A program made the translations under genes and the position numbers. Positions 37,532-46,858 of a stretch of DNA of 64,000 nt are shown here, in pieces; the first letter of the stretch is position 1, and each line of letters starts with the position of its first letter. The notes beneath the pieces are model-generated. The model did no database searches, was not told the origin of the DNA, and was given only the letters and a program-made list of their open reading frames with translations. This DNA is from Parerythrobacter_A sp963838735 (GTDB lineage: Bacteria; Pseudomonadota; Alphaproteobacteria; Sphingomonadales; Sphingomonadaceae). The stretch lies in contig CAWISG010000003.1 of NCBI GenBank assembly GCA_963838735.1, forward strand, positions 372,001 to 436,000, read 5' to 3'.

Positions 37532-38662
37532 ATGGCTGCTACCGACATCGACTTTTACGAATTGCTCGAGGTGGAACGCGGGGCCGATGGTGTGCGTTTG
37601 AAATCTGCCTATCGCAAGCTGGCAATGAAGTATCATCCCGACCGCAATCCCGGCGACGCCGAAGCGGAAACGCGGTTCAAAGCGATTAGCGTCGCTTACG
37701 ATTGCCTGAAAGACCCGCAGAAGCGCGCGGCCTATGACCGGTTCGGACACGAGGCGTTCCAGCAGGGCATGGGCGGCAGTGGCGGCGGGCCGCAGGACTT
37801 CGGCGATATCGGCGACATCTTCGAAACCATTTTCGGCAGCGCATTCGGCGGTGGCGGCGGCATGGGCGGGCAACAGCGCGCACGGCGCGGAGCGGATTTG
37901 CGCTACGACATGCAGATCAGCCTGGAAGAGGCGTTCAACGGCAAATCGTCCGAAATCGAGATCGAGGTCTCGCGCGCCTGCGACGATTGCAATGGCAGCG
38001 GTGCGACACTGGGAACCGGCACGCGCGGCTGTTCGATGTGCAACGGCTTTGGCAAGGTGCGCGCCAAGCAAGGCCTGTTCGTGGTCGAGCGGCCATGCCC
38101 GACCTGCCACGGACGCGGCGAGGTCATCGAAGATCCGTGCAATGCTTGCCGTGGCGAGGGCCGGGTCGACAAGGCCGAAACGTTGGAGGTGGATATTCCG
38201 CCAGGCGTCGACACAGGCACGCGCATCCGCCTTTCCGGCAAGGGTGAAGCAGGGCCAAGCGGCGCGCCTGCGGGCGACCTGTATATCTTTGTGCATGTTA
38301 CGCCCAGCACCGTGTTCGAACGCGAAGGCACGACGCTGGCGACGCGGGTGCCGATAACCTTCACCACCGCCGCGCTGGGCGGCAGTGTGGATATTCCCGA
38401 TCTGTCGGGTGAGACCAACACCGTCGATATTCCGGCCGGAATCCAATCCGGCAAGCAGCTGCGCGTGCGCGGGGCGGGTATGCCCGTGCTGCAAGGACGC
38501 GGTCGCGGAGATATGGTGGTGGAAATTGCAGTGGAAACTCCGACCAAACTCAGCAAGGCGCAGCGCGATATACTGTGGCAGTTCCGCGAAACCGAAACGG
38601 GCGAGGAATGCCCCGAAAGCCGTGGTTTCTTCGACAAACTGAAAGATGCCTTCAGCGGCTAG
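37532..38662 (+). CDS. dnaJ: co-chaperone DnaJ
   Basis: Hsp40 that delivers substrates to DnaK and stimulates its ATPase. In 376 residues: J domain with HPD at 35-37, Gly/Phe-rich linker at about 73-113, and four zinc-binding repeats (C150xxC153, C167xxC170, C189xxC192, C203xxC206), then the two barrel domains. ATG at 37532 after GGAGG. A type A DnaJ of full length. Confidence 0.96.
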   Translation: MAATDIDFYELLEVERGADGVRLKSAYRKLAMKYHPDRNPGDAEAETRFKAISVAYDCLKDPQKRAAYDRFGHEAFQQGMGGSGGGPQDFGDIGDIFETIFGSAFGGGGGMGGQQRARRGADLRYDMQISLEEAFNGKSSEIEIEVSRACDDCNGSGATLGTGTRGCSMCNGFGKVRAKQGLFVVERPCPTCHGRGEVIEDPCNACRGEGRVDKAETLEVDIPPGVDTGTRIRLSGKGEAGPSGAPAGDLYIFVHVTPSTVFEREGTTLATRVPITFTTAALGGSVDIPDLSGETNTVDIPAGIQSGKQLRVRGAGMPVLQGRGRGDMVVEIAVETPTKLSKAQRDILWQFRETETGEECPESRGFFDKLKDAFSG

Positions 38663-38674
38663 CTGCGCGATGGC

Positions 38675-40970
38675 TTACAGCCGCATGTTCACTTCCGCAC
38701 GGATGGTTTCGGTCAGGTCGGACCCTGCTTCAAACCGGTCTTCTTCGACATCGAGAATGGCGAGGAAAGCGCGTTTCTTGAAGGCTCGGCATTCTGCGTC
38801 GGGCAGTCCGTCCGGCAGCGTCGAGCAAACCAGGTCTATCATCCGCTCTGCTCCGTGCAGACGGCCCCACAGATAGTCGTTCTCGCGATAGGCACGGCTG
38901 AAGAACGCGCCGAAATTGTAGAACTCGGTACCGCGCAGCGTGGCCCGTGCGCCGTCTTGCCGGATGCTGCGCGCATCGTCCGGACTGATCCGGTCCACCT
39001 TTACGGGATCGAACTCGGTCAATCCCTCGTGCCGCATCAGGGGCAGGGTGGCGATGTCGTAATAGGGGAAACCAAGATAGGTGAGCAGGACAAGCCGTCG
39101 CAGGTTCTGCGGCATCGCCTGCATCGTGCGCGACAGCATCGCTTCCGCCTTGGTGTCGATTGCGACCAGATTGCTTGCCGATGCCAGCATGTCCAGCGCA
39201 CCGGCAGCGTCGCCAATTGCATCGATCGGTCCGGCAAGCTTCGCTTTATCGCTGTCGAAATACAGCGCCAGGATTTCGTAGATTGCAGCGCGCGCATCGT
39301 CGACGGCGGCGTCGTCGATGGTCGGATCGGCATCCCAATCGCGCGATAACCGGCGCGTCAACAGTCGCAAGCGCCGCAGCCGGAAACCAAGATCGTGTGC
39401 GCGGAAAAACGCGATGGCCTGCGTGTCGGCTCCGCCTTTTGGTGCGCCGAGCTGCTCCAGTCCCTCTTCCGCCAAGGCTGCGCGGAAAGCCGCAACGATC
39501 CGGCGCGGGCGCGGGGCGCTGTCAGCCTTTTCTGCTCGCATTACATGCCCTGCCAACTCATCGAGGATCGCGGTGAACTTGACCTGCGCATAGGAACTAT
39601 AGGCGAACCCTGCCGCCCGAGCGGCCGCCTGTTGCGCCTTGCTACGCCAATTGGCGAGGCGGCGTGGGGTCGGGCGGTCGAGCAGCAGGGTGCGGCCGAA
39701 CAGGCGCTCCACCGCCGCTTCGATTTCAGGGCGCAGACCGGACACCATAGCCTGCAACCGCTCCGCCTCGCGCGACTGGCGTTCCAGCACGTCCAGGTTG
39801 TCGCGGATGGGTTGTTCGCGCGGGATGGTCGAAAGCGATCCGAAGATCGCGCCGAAGAAGCCGACCTCGCGCGCTGCGTCCTCTCCCGGGCCCGCCGAAC
39901 GGTCGGGGCGCGGATCGATATAAACGAAGCGGCGGTCTACCTCGCGTTGCGCCGGGCGGCCCTGCAAGGCCTTGATAGCACTGTCGAACGGCTTGTTCAC
40001 CAGCACCGATCCGTCAATCAGCGACACGGTGTCCAGTGCCTTGCGCCGGGAATGCACCGGCATGACCTTGGCGAGGAAGGCATCGCGCCCATGCCATTCG
40101 CTTCTACGCTGGTGTGCCAACTGATCGATCTCGGCGATGCGAAACGGCGGGAACGCACCGGGGAAACTCGCCGTCGCGCGTGCCGCCATCGTCAGTGCCC
40201 ATGGATCGTCCAGCGTTGTGCCGCCCGCCGCAGGGGTCCTGGCTTCGAAATCCATCGATAGGCGATGCTCGGTTTCCAGCACGAAGGGCGGGCTGTTAAG
40301 GCGAAGCCGCTCTGCATAACCGTGAAAATCGGTGGCCGTCACAAACAGGCTGACGGGATGGCCGGGCGGCAGCAACGGCGCTTCGGCCGGCGTGGCAGCA
40401 ATTGCAGTAAACGCATCGTGCAACAGGGTGGAGAAACCGGACCCGGAAAAGGGCGGCTGGAACCAGCGCCCGCGGATCAGGCCCGCCACCTTGCGCCGCA
40501 CCTCGCCACGCGTTTCCGGCGATACCGTCTCGGCAAAGGCCGTTTCGGGTCGGTTAAACACCCACCAGGCAAAGGGCTGCGTCCAGACCTTGGCGTAACG
40601 CCACATCGGGCGCGCGGAAGGATCGACCAGTTTGTCCACATCTGCATTGTCGAGCCACATATCAGTCAGCGGTTCGAGCGAATGGCCCGAGTGGATCGCC
40701 TGCGCCAGAAAGACCGCATTGATACCGCCCGCACTTGCGCCGCTCAGGATGTCGGGCAGCACCCGCAAGCCGCAGCTCATGCCGTTCCTCGATATGCGCC
40801 AGCAGGTCACGATACACCGCTTCGACACCGCCGCTCGCTGGCGCATTGCGGTGAAAGTCGCGGCTGGCCCGGGCCAGCTTCCAGATTTCCTTGGTAACGC
40901 CGTGCATGTAAATGGCGAGACTGACGCCGCCATAACAGACTAGGGCGATGCGGAGTTCTTTCTGACGCAT
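38675..40970 (-). pseudogene. patatin-like phospholipase family protein, with a +1 frameshift near 40767
   Basis: A large patatin-like protein of about 764 residues. The first part begins MRQKELRIALVCYGGVSLAI with the oxyanion-loop equivalent GYGGVSLAIYMHG, and runs to HIEERHEL. There one extra base (AA at 40767-40768 on the plus strand) shifts the frame; without it the protein continues RLRVLPDILSGASAGG, holding the nucleophile Ser in GASAGG, and later LIDGSVLVNKPF with the catalytic Asp. The remaining 500 residues are intact. Patatins cleave acyl esters of lipids; the substrate here is unknown. ATG at 40970. As written, the nucleophile is separated from the N-terminus. Confidence 0.85.
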
Positions 40971-41040
40971 GGCAGCGTGATGCCCTTTTCCAAGCATAAA
41001 CGCAATTGCGTTCCGGCTCTGTTCTTACTAAAGCAGGAAA

Positions 41041-42427
41041 ATGGCCAAGCCAAAAAAACGCTATGTCTGCTCCGCCTGCGGGTCGGTATCGCATCGCTGG
41101 CAGGGGCAATGTCCGGATTGCGCCGAATGGAACACGCTGAGCGAAGATGCGCCGGCCACGGTGTTTTCGCAAAAACACGACCTGTCGGCAGGCGGGCGAG
41201 CGGTCACGTTCGAGCCGCTGGACCTGCCGGGCAAACCGTTGCAGCGGCGCGCGACGGGGCTGGAAGAGTTCGACCGCGCGCTGGGCGGCGGGCTGGTGCC
41301 AGGGTCCGCGATCCTGATGGGTGGCGATCCGGGTATCGGGAAATCCACCCTGTTGCTGCAGGCGGCGGCGCAGATTGCCAAGGATGGGGCCGAAACGGTC
41401 TATATCAGCGGAGAGGAAGCTGCCGGACAGGTACGCCTGCGCGCCTCCCGGCTGGGCCTGGCCGATGCGCCGATAAAGCTGGCCGCGGCAACGTCGGTGC
41501 GCGATATCCTGACGACGCTGGGCACGATGGACAAGCCCGCCTTCATGGTTATCGACTCAATCCAGACGATGTATTCCGATACGATAGAAGGCGCGCCTGG
41601 CACAGTCAGCCAGGTGCGCGGCTGTGCGTTCGAACTGATACGCTATGCCAAGGAAAACGGCGTCGCGCTGGTGCTGGTCGGGCATGTCACGAAGGATGGC
41701 AGCATCGCCGGGCCGCGCGTGCTGGAACACATGGTCGATGTGGTCATGAGTTTCGAAGGGTGAGCGCAGCCACCAGTACCGCATCCTGCGCGCGCTGAAA
41801 AACCGGTTCGGCGCGGTGGACGAGATCGGCGTGTTCGCAATGGCGGGCAAGGGGCTGGAGGAAGTGCGCAACCCTTCCATGCTGTTCCTGTCGGGCCGCG
41901 ACGAACCTCTGGCGGGAAGTGCGGTGTTTCCTGCATTGGAAGGCACGCGGCCGGTGTTGATCGAGGTGCAGGCGCTGATCGTGCGGTTGCAATCGGGGGC
42001 AACGCCGCGACGTGCGGTGGTGGGCTGGGACAATGGGCGGCTGGCCATGCTGCTGGCCGTACTGGAATCGCGGTGCGGCCTCAATTTCAGCAGCGCCGAA
42101 GTCTATCTCAATATCGCGGGCGGCTATCGCCTGTCGGACCCCGCCGCCGATCTTGCGGTGGCTGCAGCGCTAGTGTCCGCGCTCGCAGACAAACCGCTGC
42201 CGGTGCAAAGCGTGTGGTTCGGTGAAGTGTCGCTAGCAGGCGAAGTGCGCGCGGTGGCCCACGCCGGGTTGCGTATGCGCGAAGCCGCGAAACTGGGGTT
42301 CGGCATCGGTGTGGGTCCGGACGATGCAGGGGATGTTTTGTCCGGGGACGGCGCGCATAAACCCGATCTTAAGTATCGTGGTGTGAAGCAACTGGGCAAT
42401 CTGGTGGATAGGGTTATGGGTTCCTGA
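41041..42427 (+). pseudogene. radA: DNA repair protein RadA, with a +1 frameshift near 41759
   Basis: RadA is a RecA-like ATPase that processes recombination intermediates by driving branch migration. The N-terminus has the zinc motif C10xxC13 and C24xxC27 and Walker A GDPGIGKS at 95-102. After VMSFEG the sequence GAAGGGTGAGCGC puts TGA in frame; with one G fewer in the GGG (41758-41760) it reads EGERSHQYRILRALKNRFG and continues to 42427, about 461 residues, with the RadA KNRFG motif and a Lon-like C-terminal domain. As written, the protein ends just before KNRFG. Loss of one base in a G run as sequenced would restore it. Confidence 0.9.
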
Positions 42428-42455
42428 TTAGGTTCGGGTGCGTTAGGCTGGAACA

Positions 42456-42986
42456 ATGTCGGGCTTCGATATCATCGTTTTGAGCATCGTTGGCGTGGCC
42501 GCCATCGGTGGGTTCATGCGCGGGCTGGTGCAGGAAGTGCTGTCGCTCGCATCATGGTTTCTCGCCATTTTCGCAATCCATTATCTGCACACGCCACTTT
42601 ATACCGCCGTGTCGCCATATATCGGCTACAGCACGCCCACCGCGATCCTGTGCTTCGTGCTGCTGCTGCTGGTGCCCTACGCCGCGATGAAGCTGATTGC
42701 CGGCAATGTCGGGGAAGCGTCACGCAATTCACTGCTTGGTCCTATCGACCGGGTGCTAGGCTTCGGCTTCGGGGCGATCAAGGGCGCGGTCATCGTCATC
42801 ATCGCGTTTTCGCTGCTGGTGCTTGGATATGACACGGTATGGGGCGTGGCGGGTCGGCCGGCGTGGATTACGACGGCGCGGACCTATCCGGTCATCGACA
42901 GCGCGACCAATGCGATGGTCCAGATGGTGGAGCAACGCCGCGCTGCGCTGCGTGGTGAACCCGACGATCCGAACGAACCGAACTAG
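42456..42986 (+). CDS. CvpA family membrane protein
   Basis: A 176-residue protein with four predicted membrane helices and the family start SGFDIIVLSIVGVAAIGGF, then RGLVQEVLSL. CvpA is named for colicin V production and is linked to envelope stress in other bacteria; the role is uncertain. ATG at 42456. The Fe-S scaffold gene starts two bases after its stop. Confidence 0.88.
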   Translation: MSGFDIIVLSIVGVAAIGGFMRGLVQEVLSLASWFLAIFAIHYLHTPLYTAVSPYIGYSTPTAILCFVLLLLVPYAAMKLIAGNVGEASRNSLLGPIDRVLGFGFGAIKGAVIVIIAFSLLVLGYDTVWGVAGRPAWITTARTYPVIDSATNAMVQMVEQRRAALRGEPDDPNEPN

Positions 42987-42988
42987 CA

Positions 42989-43429
42989 ATGGCTCGCCCG
43001 CAGACGGCAACCCTCTACACGCCACACATATTGGCGATGGCAGTAACGCTTGCCGATTTTCCGATGGTCGGGGATGCGGCGTTCAAGGGGTCGGCGCGGT
43101 CGGACACATGCGGCAGCGCGCTGAAGCTTGGTTTCGAGATTGCCAAAGACGGAGCGATTGCCATGCCCGGCGCGCGGGTAACGGCATGCGCCATCGGACA
43201 GGCGGCGGCTGCAGTCTTTCTGGGCGACATCTGCGGACGCACCGGCGCCGATATTATCAGGGCCGAGGCGCAGCTTTCGAACTGGCTCGCCGGCACCGGC
43301 CCCGCACCGGAATGGCGTGATATCGAATTGCTCGACACGGCGCGCGCCTACCCTGCGCGGCATGGCGCGATACGCCTGCCGTGGAGGGCCGCACGCGATG
43401 CGCTTTGCAACAACGAAGGAGTGCGGTAA
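42989..43429 (+). CDS. IscU/NifU-like iron-sulfur scaffold protein
   Basis: A 146-residue divergent member of the SufU/IscU fold as seen in sphingomonads: LYTPHILAMAVTL, then SDTCGS (Cys41 with Asp39) and TACAIGQAAAA (Cys67), and the C-terminal YPARHGAIRLPWRAA. Scaffold proteins assemble Fe-S clusters on three Cys; here Cys41, Cys67 and perhaps Cys82 could serve. No other suf or isc genes are in the window. Tightly linked to cvpA. Confidence 0.75.
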   Translation: MARPQTATLYTPHILAMAVTLADFPMVGDAAFKGSARSDTCGSALKLGFEIAKDGAIAMPGARVTACAIGQAAAAVFLGDICGRTGADIIRAEAQLSNWLAGTGPAPEWRDIELLDTARAYPARHGAIRLPWRAARDALCNNEGVR

Positions 43430-43470
43430 CCGCCTTCGCAACAGCGTGATTGGGGGAAGGACACAGGGTT

Positions 43471-45114
43471 TTGGAACAGGCAGCATTCGCAAAGGCAGGC
43501 GGAACGGTTCAGCACGAACCGACTGATAAGGAAATCCGTCTGGTCATTGCCGCCAGTTCGGCTGGCACAGTCTTCGAATGGTATGATTTCTTTATCTACG
43601 GAACGCTCGCCAGCCTGATCGGCGCAGCATTCTTCCCGAGCGGAAACGAAACGCTGCAACTGCTGCTGGTGTGGGCCGGTTTCGCCGTCGGGTTCGGTTT
43701 CCGGCCCTTGGGTGCCATCTTGTTCGGCTATCTTGGCGACAAGCTGGGGCGCAAATACACCTTCCTCGTCACCGTGACCCTAATGGGTGTGGCTACGGCC
43801 GGCGTCGGAATGATCCCCAGCGCGGCGACCATCGGTATCGCCGCGCCGATCATCGTGATCCTGTTCCGGATCCTGCAGGGTCTTGCGTTGGGCGGGGAAT
43901 ATGGCGGCGCGGCGATCTATGTCGCCGAACACGCACCTGCGGAAAAGCGCGGGTTTTACACCAGCTTCATCCAGGCCAGTGTCGCGGGCGGCTTCGTCCT
44001 GAGCATCGCGGTCGTCCTGTTGTGCCGGTTCCTGATCCCCGCCAATGATTTTGTGGCATGGGGGTGGCGTGTGCCATTCCTGCTGTCCATCGCCCTGCTC
44101 GGCATATCGCTGTGGATGCGGCTGAAACTGTCGGAAAGCCCGGTGTTCGCGGCAATGAAGGCAGCGGGCGAAACGGCGAACAATCCGTTCACCGAGAGCT
44201 TTACCTATCCCGGCAACAAGAAGCGCATTTTCGTGGCGTTGTTCGGCGTGACCGGTGTGCTGACGACGATATGGTACACCGCGTTCTTCTCCGGCCTAAG
44301 CTTCCTGCGCGGTCCGATGCGGATGGATGAACTGACGGTCGAACTGGTCCTCTTCACCGCCGGACTGATCTCGATGGTCTTCTACCTTGTCGTCGGCCGA
44401 TGGTCGGACAGGGTGGGGCGCAAGAAACCGATCATCGTCGGTGCGCTGCTGGCGCTGGCGCTGCTGTTCCCGGCCTTCTGGGCAATGGGCAGTCTCGCCA
44501 ACCCGCAATTGGCGCAGGCCAACACGCAGAACGCCGTGACCGTTTCGGGCCAGCAATGCGTCACCGATCCGTTCGCCGAGCTGTTCGATTCCGAACAGAC
44601 CGATTGCGGCAAGCTGCTGGAAACGCTGACCGCAAAGGGCGTGGCTTACGAGATCGAACCGGCGGCGCGGCTGTCGCTTGCTGTGGGAGGCGAGCCGGTT
44701 GCTATCGGCAGCGACTGGCTGGAGGATGGCGCTGCCCGTTCCGCTGGCATCGAAAGGGCGCTGGAACGCTATGGCTTCAATTTCTCGCGCCAGACGCCCG
44801 CTGCGCTGAACCTCGTCGGTATCCTTGCGCTGTTGCTCGTGCTGGCCGCCCTGTCGGCGCTGACATACGGATCGGTGGCGGCGCTGCTGTCCGAGATGTT
44901 TCCGCCGCGTATCCGTTACAGTTCGATGTCGATCCCGTATCATATCGGGGCGGGGTATCTGGGCGGGTTCCTGCCGCTGATCGCAGGCATCATCGTGGCG
45001 CGCACCGGCGATATCTATGCGGGCCTCTGGTATACATGGGCGGTGGTCGCATTCGGGCTGGTCGTTGCGTGGTGGGGATTGCCCGATGGACCGCCGCGTG
45101 ACTTCGCCGACTGA
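43471..45114 (+). CDS. MHS-family MFS transporter with an extra periplasmic domain
   Basis: A 547-residue metabolite:proton symporter-like permease with the signatures GTVFEWYDFFIYG, FRPLGAILFGYLGDKLGRK and RILQGLALGGEYGGA. Between helices near residues 345-450 there is an insert of about 100 residues (from MGSLANPQLAQ) with two Cys (SGQQCVTD, QTDCGKL), unlike typical 430-residue members. The substrate is unknown. I chose the TTG at 43471 because GGGGGAAGG lies ten bases upstream; a TTG at 43450 is possible. The alr start lies inside its 3' end. Confidence 0.85.
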   Translation: MEQAAFAKAGGTVQHEPTDKEIRLVIAASSAGTVFEWYDFFIYGTLASLIGAAFFPSGNETLQLLLVWAGFAVGFGFRPLGAILFGYLGDKLGRKYTFLVTVTLMGVATAGVGMIPSAATIGIAAPIIVILFRILQGLALGGEYGGAAIYVAEHAPAEKRGFYTSFIQASVAGGFVLSIAVVLLCRFLIPANDFVAWGWRVPFLLSIALLGISLWMRLKLSESPVFAAMKAAGETANNPFTESFTYPGNKKRIFVALFGVTGVLTTIWYTAFFSGLSFLRGPMRMDELTVELVLFTAGLISMVFYLVVGRWSDRVGRKKPIIVGALLALALLFPAFWAMGSLANPQLAQANTQNAVTVSGQQCVTDPFAELFDSEQTDCGKLLETLTAKGVAYEIEPAARLSLAVGGEPVAIGSDWLEDGAARSAGIERALERYGFNFSRQTPAALNLVGILALLLVLAALSALTYGSVAALLSEMFPPRIRYSSMSIPYHIGAGYLGGFLPLIAGIIVARTGDIYAGLWYTWAVVAFGLVVAWWGLPDGPPRDFAD

Positions 45115-46153
45115 ACCGCCGCGCGCTTTGCGCCTGACCGTCGATAAACGTGCGCTGGAGGTGAACTGGCGTGCGATGGATCGCCTTTCCGGCACGGCAG
45201 AGGCAGGCGCGGCCATCAAGGCGGATTGTTACGGGCTGGGCACCGATATCTGCCTGCCGGTGCTGCGCGATGCGGGTGCCGAGGCATTTTTCGTTGCGCA
45301 CTGGTCCGAAGTTCCGGCGGCGCTGGCGCATGTACCCGCCGCTAGCATCGCCGTATTGCACGGCGCGAATACGCGTGTGGAGGCCGACTACGCCATCGCC
45401 ACCGGCGTGCTCCCGGTTATCAACAGCATCCACCAGGCGCGCGTATGGCGCGAGGCAGGCGGCGGCGCGTGTCATGCAATGGTCGACACCGGCATCAACC
45501 GGCTCGGCCTCGCCATGGGCGATCTTGCCGACGAAGCGGTTGCCGCATCGAACGTGGATACACTGATGTCGCATCTGGCCTGCGCCGACGAAGTCAGTGC
45601 CGCAAATGCACGCCAATACGCCCGGTTCCGCGATGCGGCCGCAGCAGTGTCGCATCGCAAGCTTAGCCTTGCAAACAGCGCGGGCGTCGCACTCGGTCCG
45701 GACTATGTGTTCGACCAGACCCGCCCCGGTCTTGCGCTCTATGGCGGTGTGCCAGTCTCCGCACTGGCCGATCAACTTGCGCAAGTCGCCTTTGTAGAGG
45801 CCGCCGTCATTCAGACGCGCACTATCGGGACAGGCGATGCGGTGGGCTATAACGGCCGCTTCATCGCCGACCGCACGACGCAAACCGCGATCGTATCGCT
45901 CGGCTATGCAGATGGATTCCTGCGGATGCGGGGCAAAGGAGGTGGACTACGGTGGCAAGGCGCGGACTGTCCGATCCTGGGTACCGTATCGATGGACATG
46001 ATCGTGGTCGATGTCACCAATGCGCCGCCTTGCCGGGATGGCGACTGGCTGTCGGTTCCCTTCGACCTTCCGCAGGAGGCCAAGCGAACCGGCCTTTCGC
46101 AATATGAATTGCTGACCACGCTGGGACAGCGGTATTCGCGTCACACGCGATAA
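45086..46153 (+). CDS. alr: alanine racemase
   Basis: PLP enzyme converting L- to D-alanine for peptidoglycan. Its 355 residues show the PLP lysine in AAIKADCYGLG (Lys45), HAMVDTGINRLGL, the catalytic-Tyr segment AVGYNGRF and GTVSMDMIVVDVT. I chose the ATG at 45086, which overlaps the transporter by 29 bases; GTG at 45098 is an alternative. Coupled expression with the transporter is likely. Confidence 0.93.
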   Translation: MDRRVTSPTEPPRALRLTVDKRALEVNWRAMDRLSGTAEAGAAIKADCYGLGTDICLPVLRDAGAEAFFVAHWSEVPAALAHVPAASIAVLHGANTRVEADYAIATGVLPVINSIHQARVWREAGGGACHAMVDTGINRLGLAMGDLADEAVAASNVDTLMSHLACADEVSAANARQYARFRDAAAAVSHRKLSLANSAGVALGPDYVFDQTRPGLALYGGVPVSALADQLAQVAFVEAAVIQTRTIGTGDAVGYNGRFIADRTTQTAIVSLGYADGFLRMRGKGGGLRWQGADCPILGTVSMDMIVVDVTNAPPCRDGDWLSVPFDLPQEAKRTGLSQYELLTTLGQRYSRHTR

Positions 46154-46235
46154 CGGGCGGAATGGTGCGCAATATGTTGCGCCGCACTCGCTGCACCTGC
46201 TAATGCAAAATTAGATAGCATCGCGGGAGAGTGAC

Positions 46236-46823
46236 ATGGCGAAGAAGCCGCTGACCGATGGCCAGCCCACCATTATCAAGAAATACGCCAACCGGCGTCT
46301 CTACAATACCGGCACATCCAGCTACATCACGCTGGACGATCTGGGTAAAATGACGCGCGAGGGGGTCGATTTCAAGGTTGTCGATGCCAAGAGCGGCGAC
46401 GATATCACGCGCTCCATCCTGACGCAGATCATCATGGACGAAGAAGCGTCGGGTTCCGAAATGCTGTCGGTCAGCTTCCTGCGCGACCTGATCGCCATGT
46501 ACGGCAATTCGATGCAGGCGATGATGCCGAGCTACCTTGAAGCGAGCATGGCCAATTTTCAAAAGAATCAAAGCAAGATCCGCGAGGCGTTTACCGGCGG
46601 CATCGTCAATGCGGCGATGGGGAATCCCCTAGCCAAGATGGCCGAGACGAACCTGGCCATGATGAAAGCGATGGGTGATGCGATCCTGCCCGGGAAGTCG
46701 ACCGCTCAAAACGCTGGCAACGACGCGACGGGATCGGCATCCGAAGCGAACAGCGATGATATCGCTGCCATGCGCGAACAAATGGCGCAGATGCAGAAAA
46801 AGCTGGACGAATTGGGCAAATAG
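46236..46823 (+). CDS. phaR: polyhydroxyalkanoate synthesis repressor PhaR
   Basis: DNA- and PHA-binding repressor that controls phasin and its own gene. Its 195 residues show the family N-terminus IIKKYANRRLYNTGTSSYITLDDL and the middle MDEEASGSEMLSVSFLRDLI, then a Gln/Met-rich C-terminal coiled coil. ATG at 46236. The upstream region has TGC-rich sequence and a palindrome CTAAT-gcaaa-ATTAG at 46200-46214, a possible autoregulatory site. Confidence 0.93.
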   Translation: MAKKPLTDGQPTIIKKYANRRLYNTGTSSYITLDDLGKMTREGVDFKVVDAKSGDDITRSILTQIIMDEEASGSEMLSVSFLRDLIAMYGNSMQAMMPSYLEASMANFQKNQSKIREAFTGGIVNAAMGNPLAKMAETNLAMMKAMGDAILPGKSTAQNAGNDATGSASEANSDDIAAMREQMAQMQKKLDELGK

Positions 46824-46858
46824 CCCGCCACACACGATCATATACCGGAGCCTGCCAC

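Noticed and set aside
39395..40261. Plus-strand open frame antisense to the patatin gene
   Set aside because: No recognisable domain, and the opposite strand encodes a continuous patatin C-terminal region.
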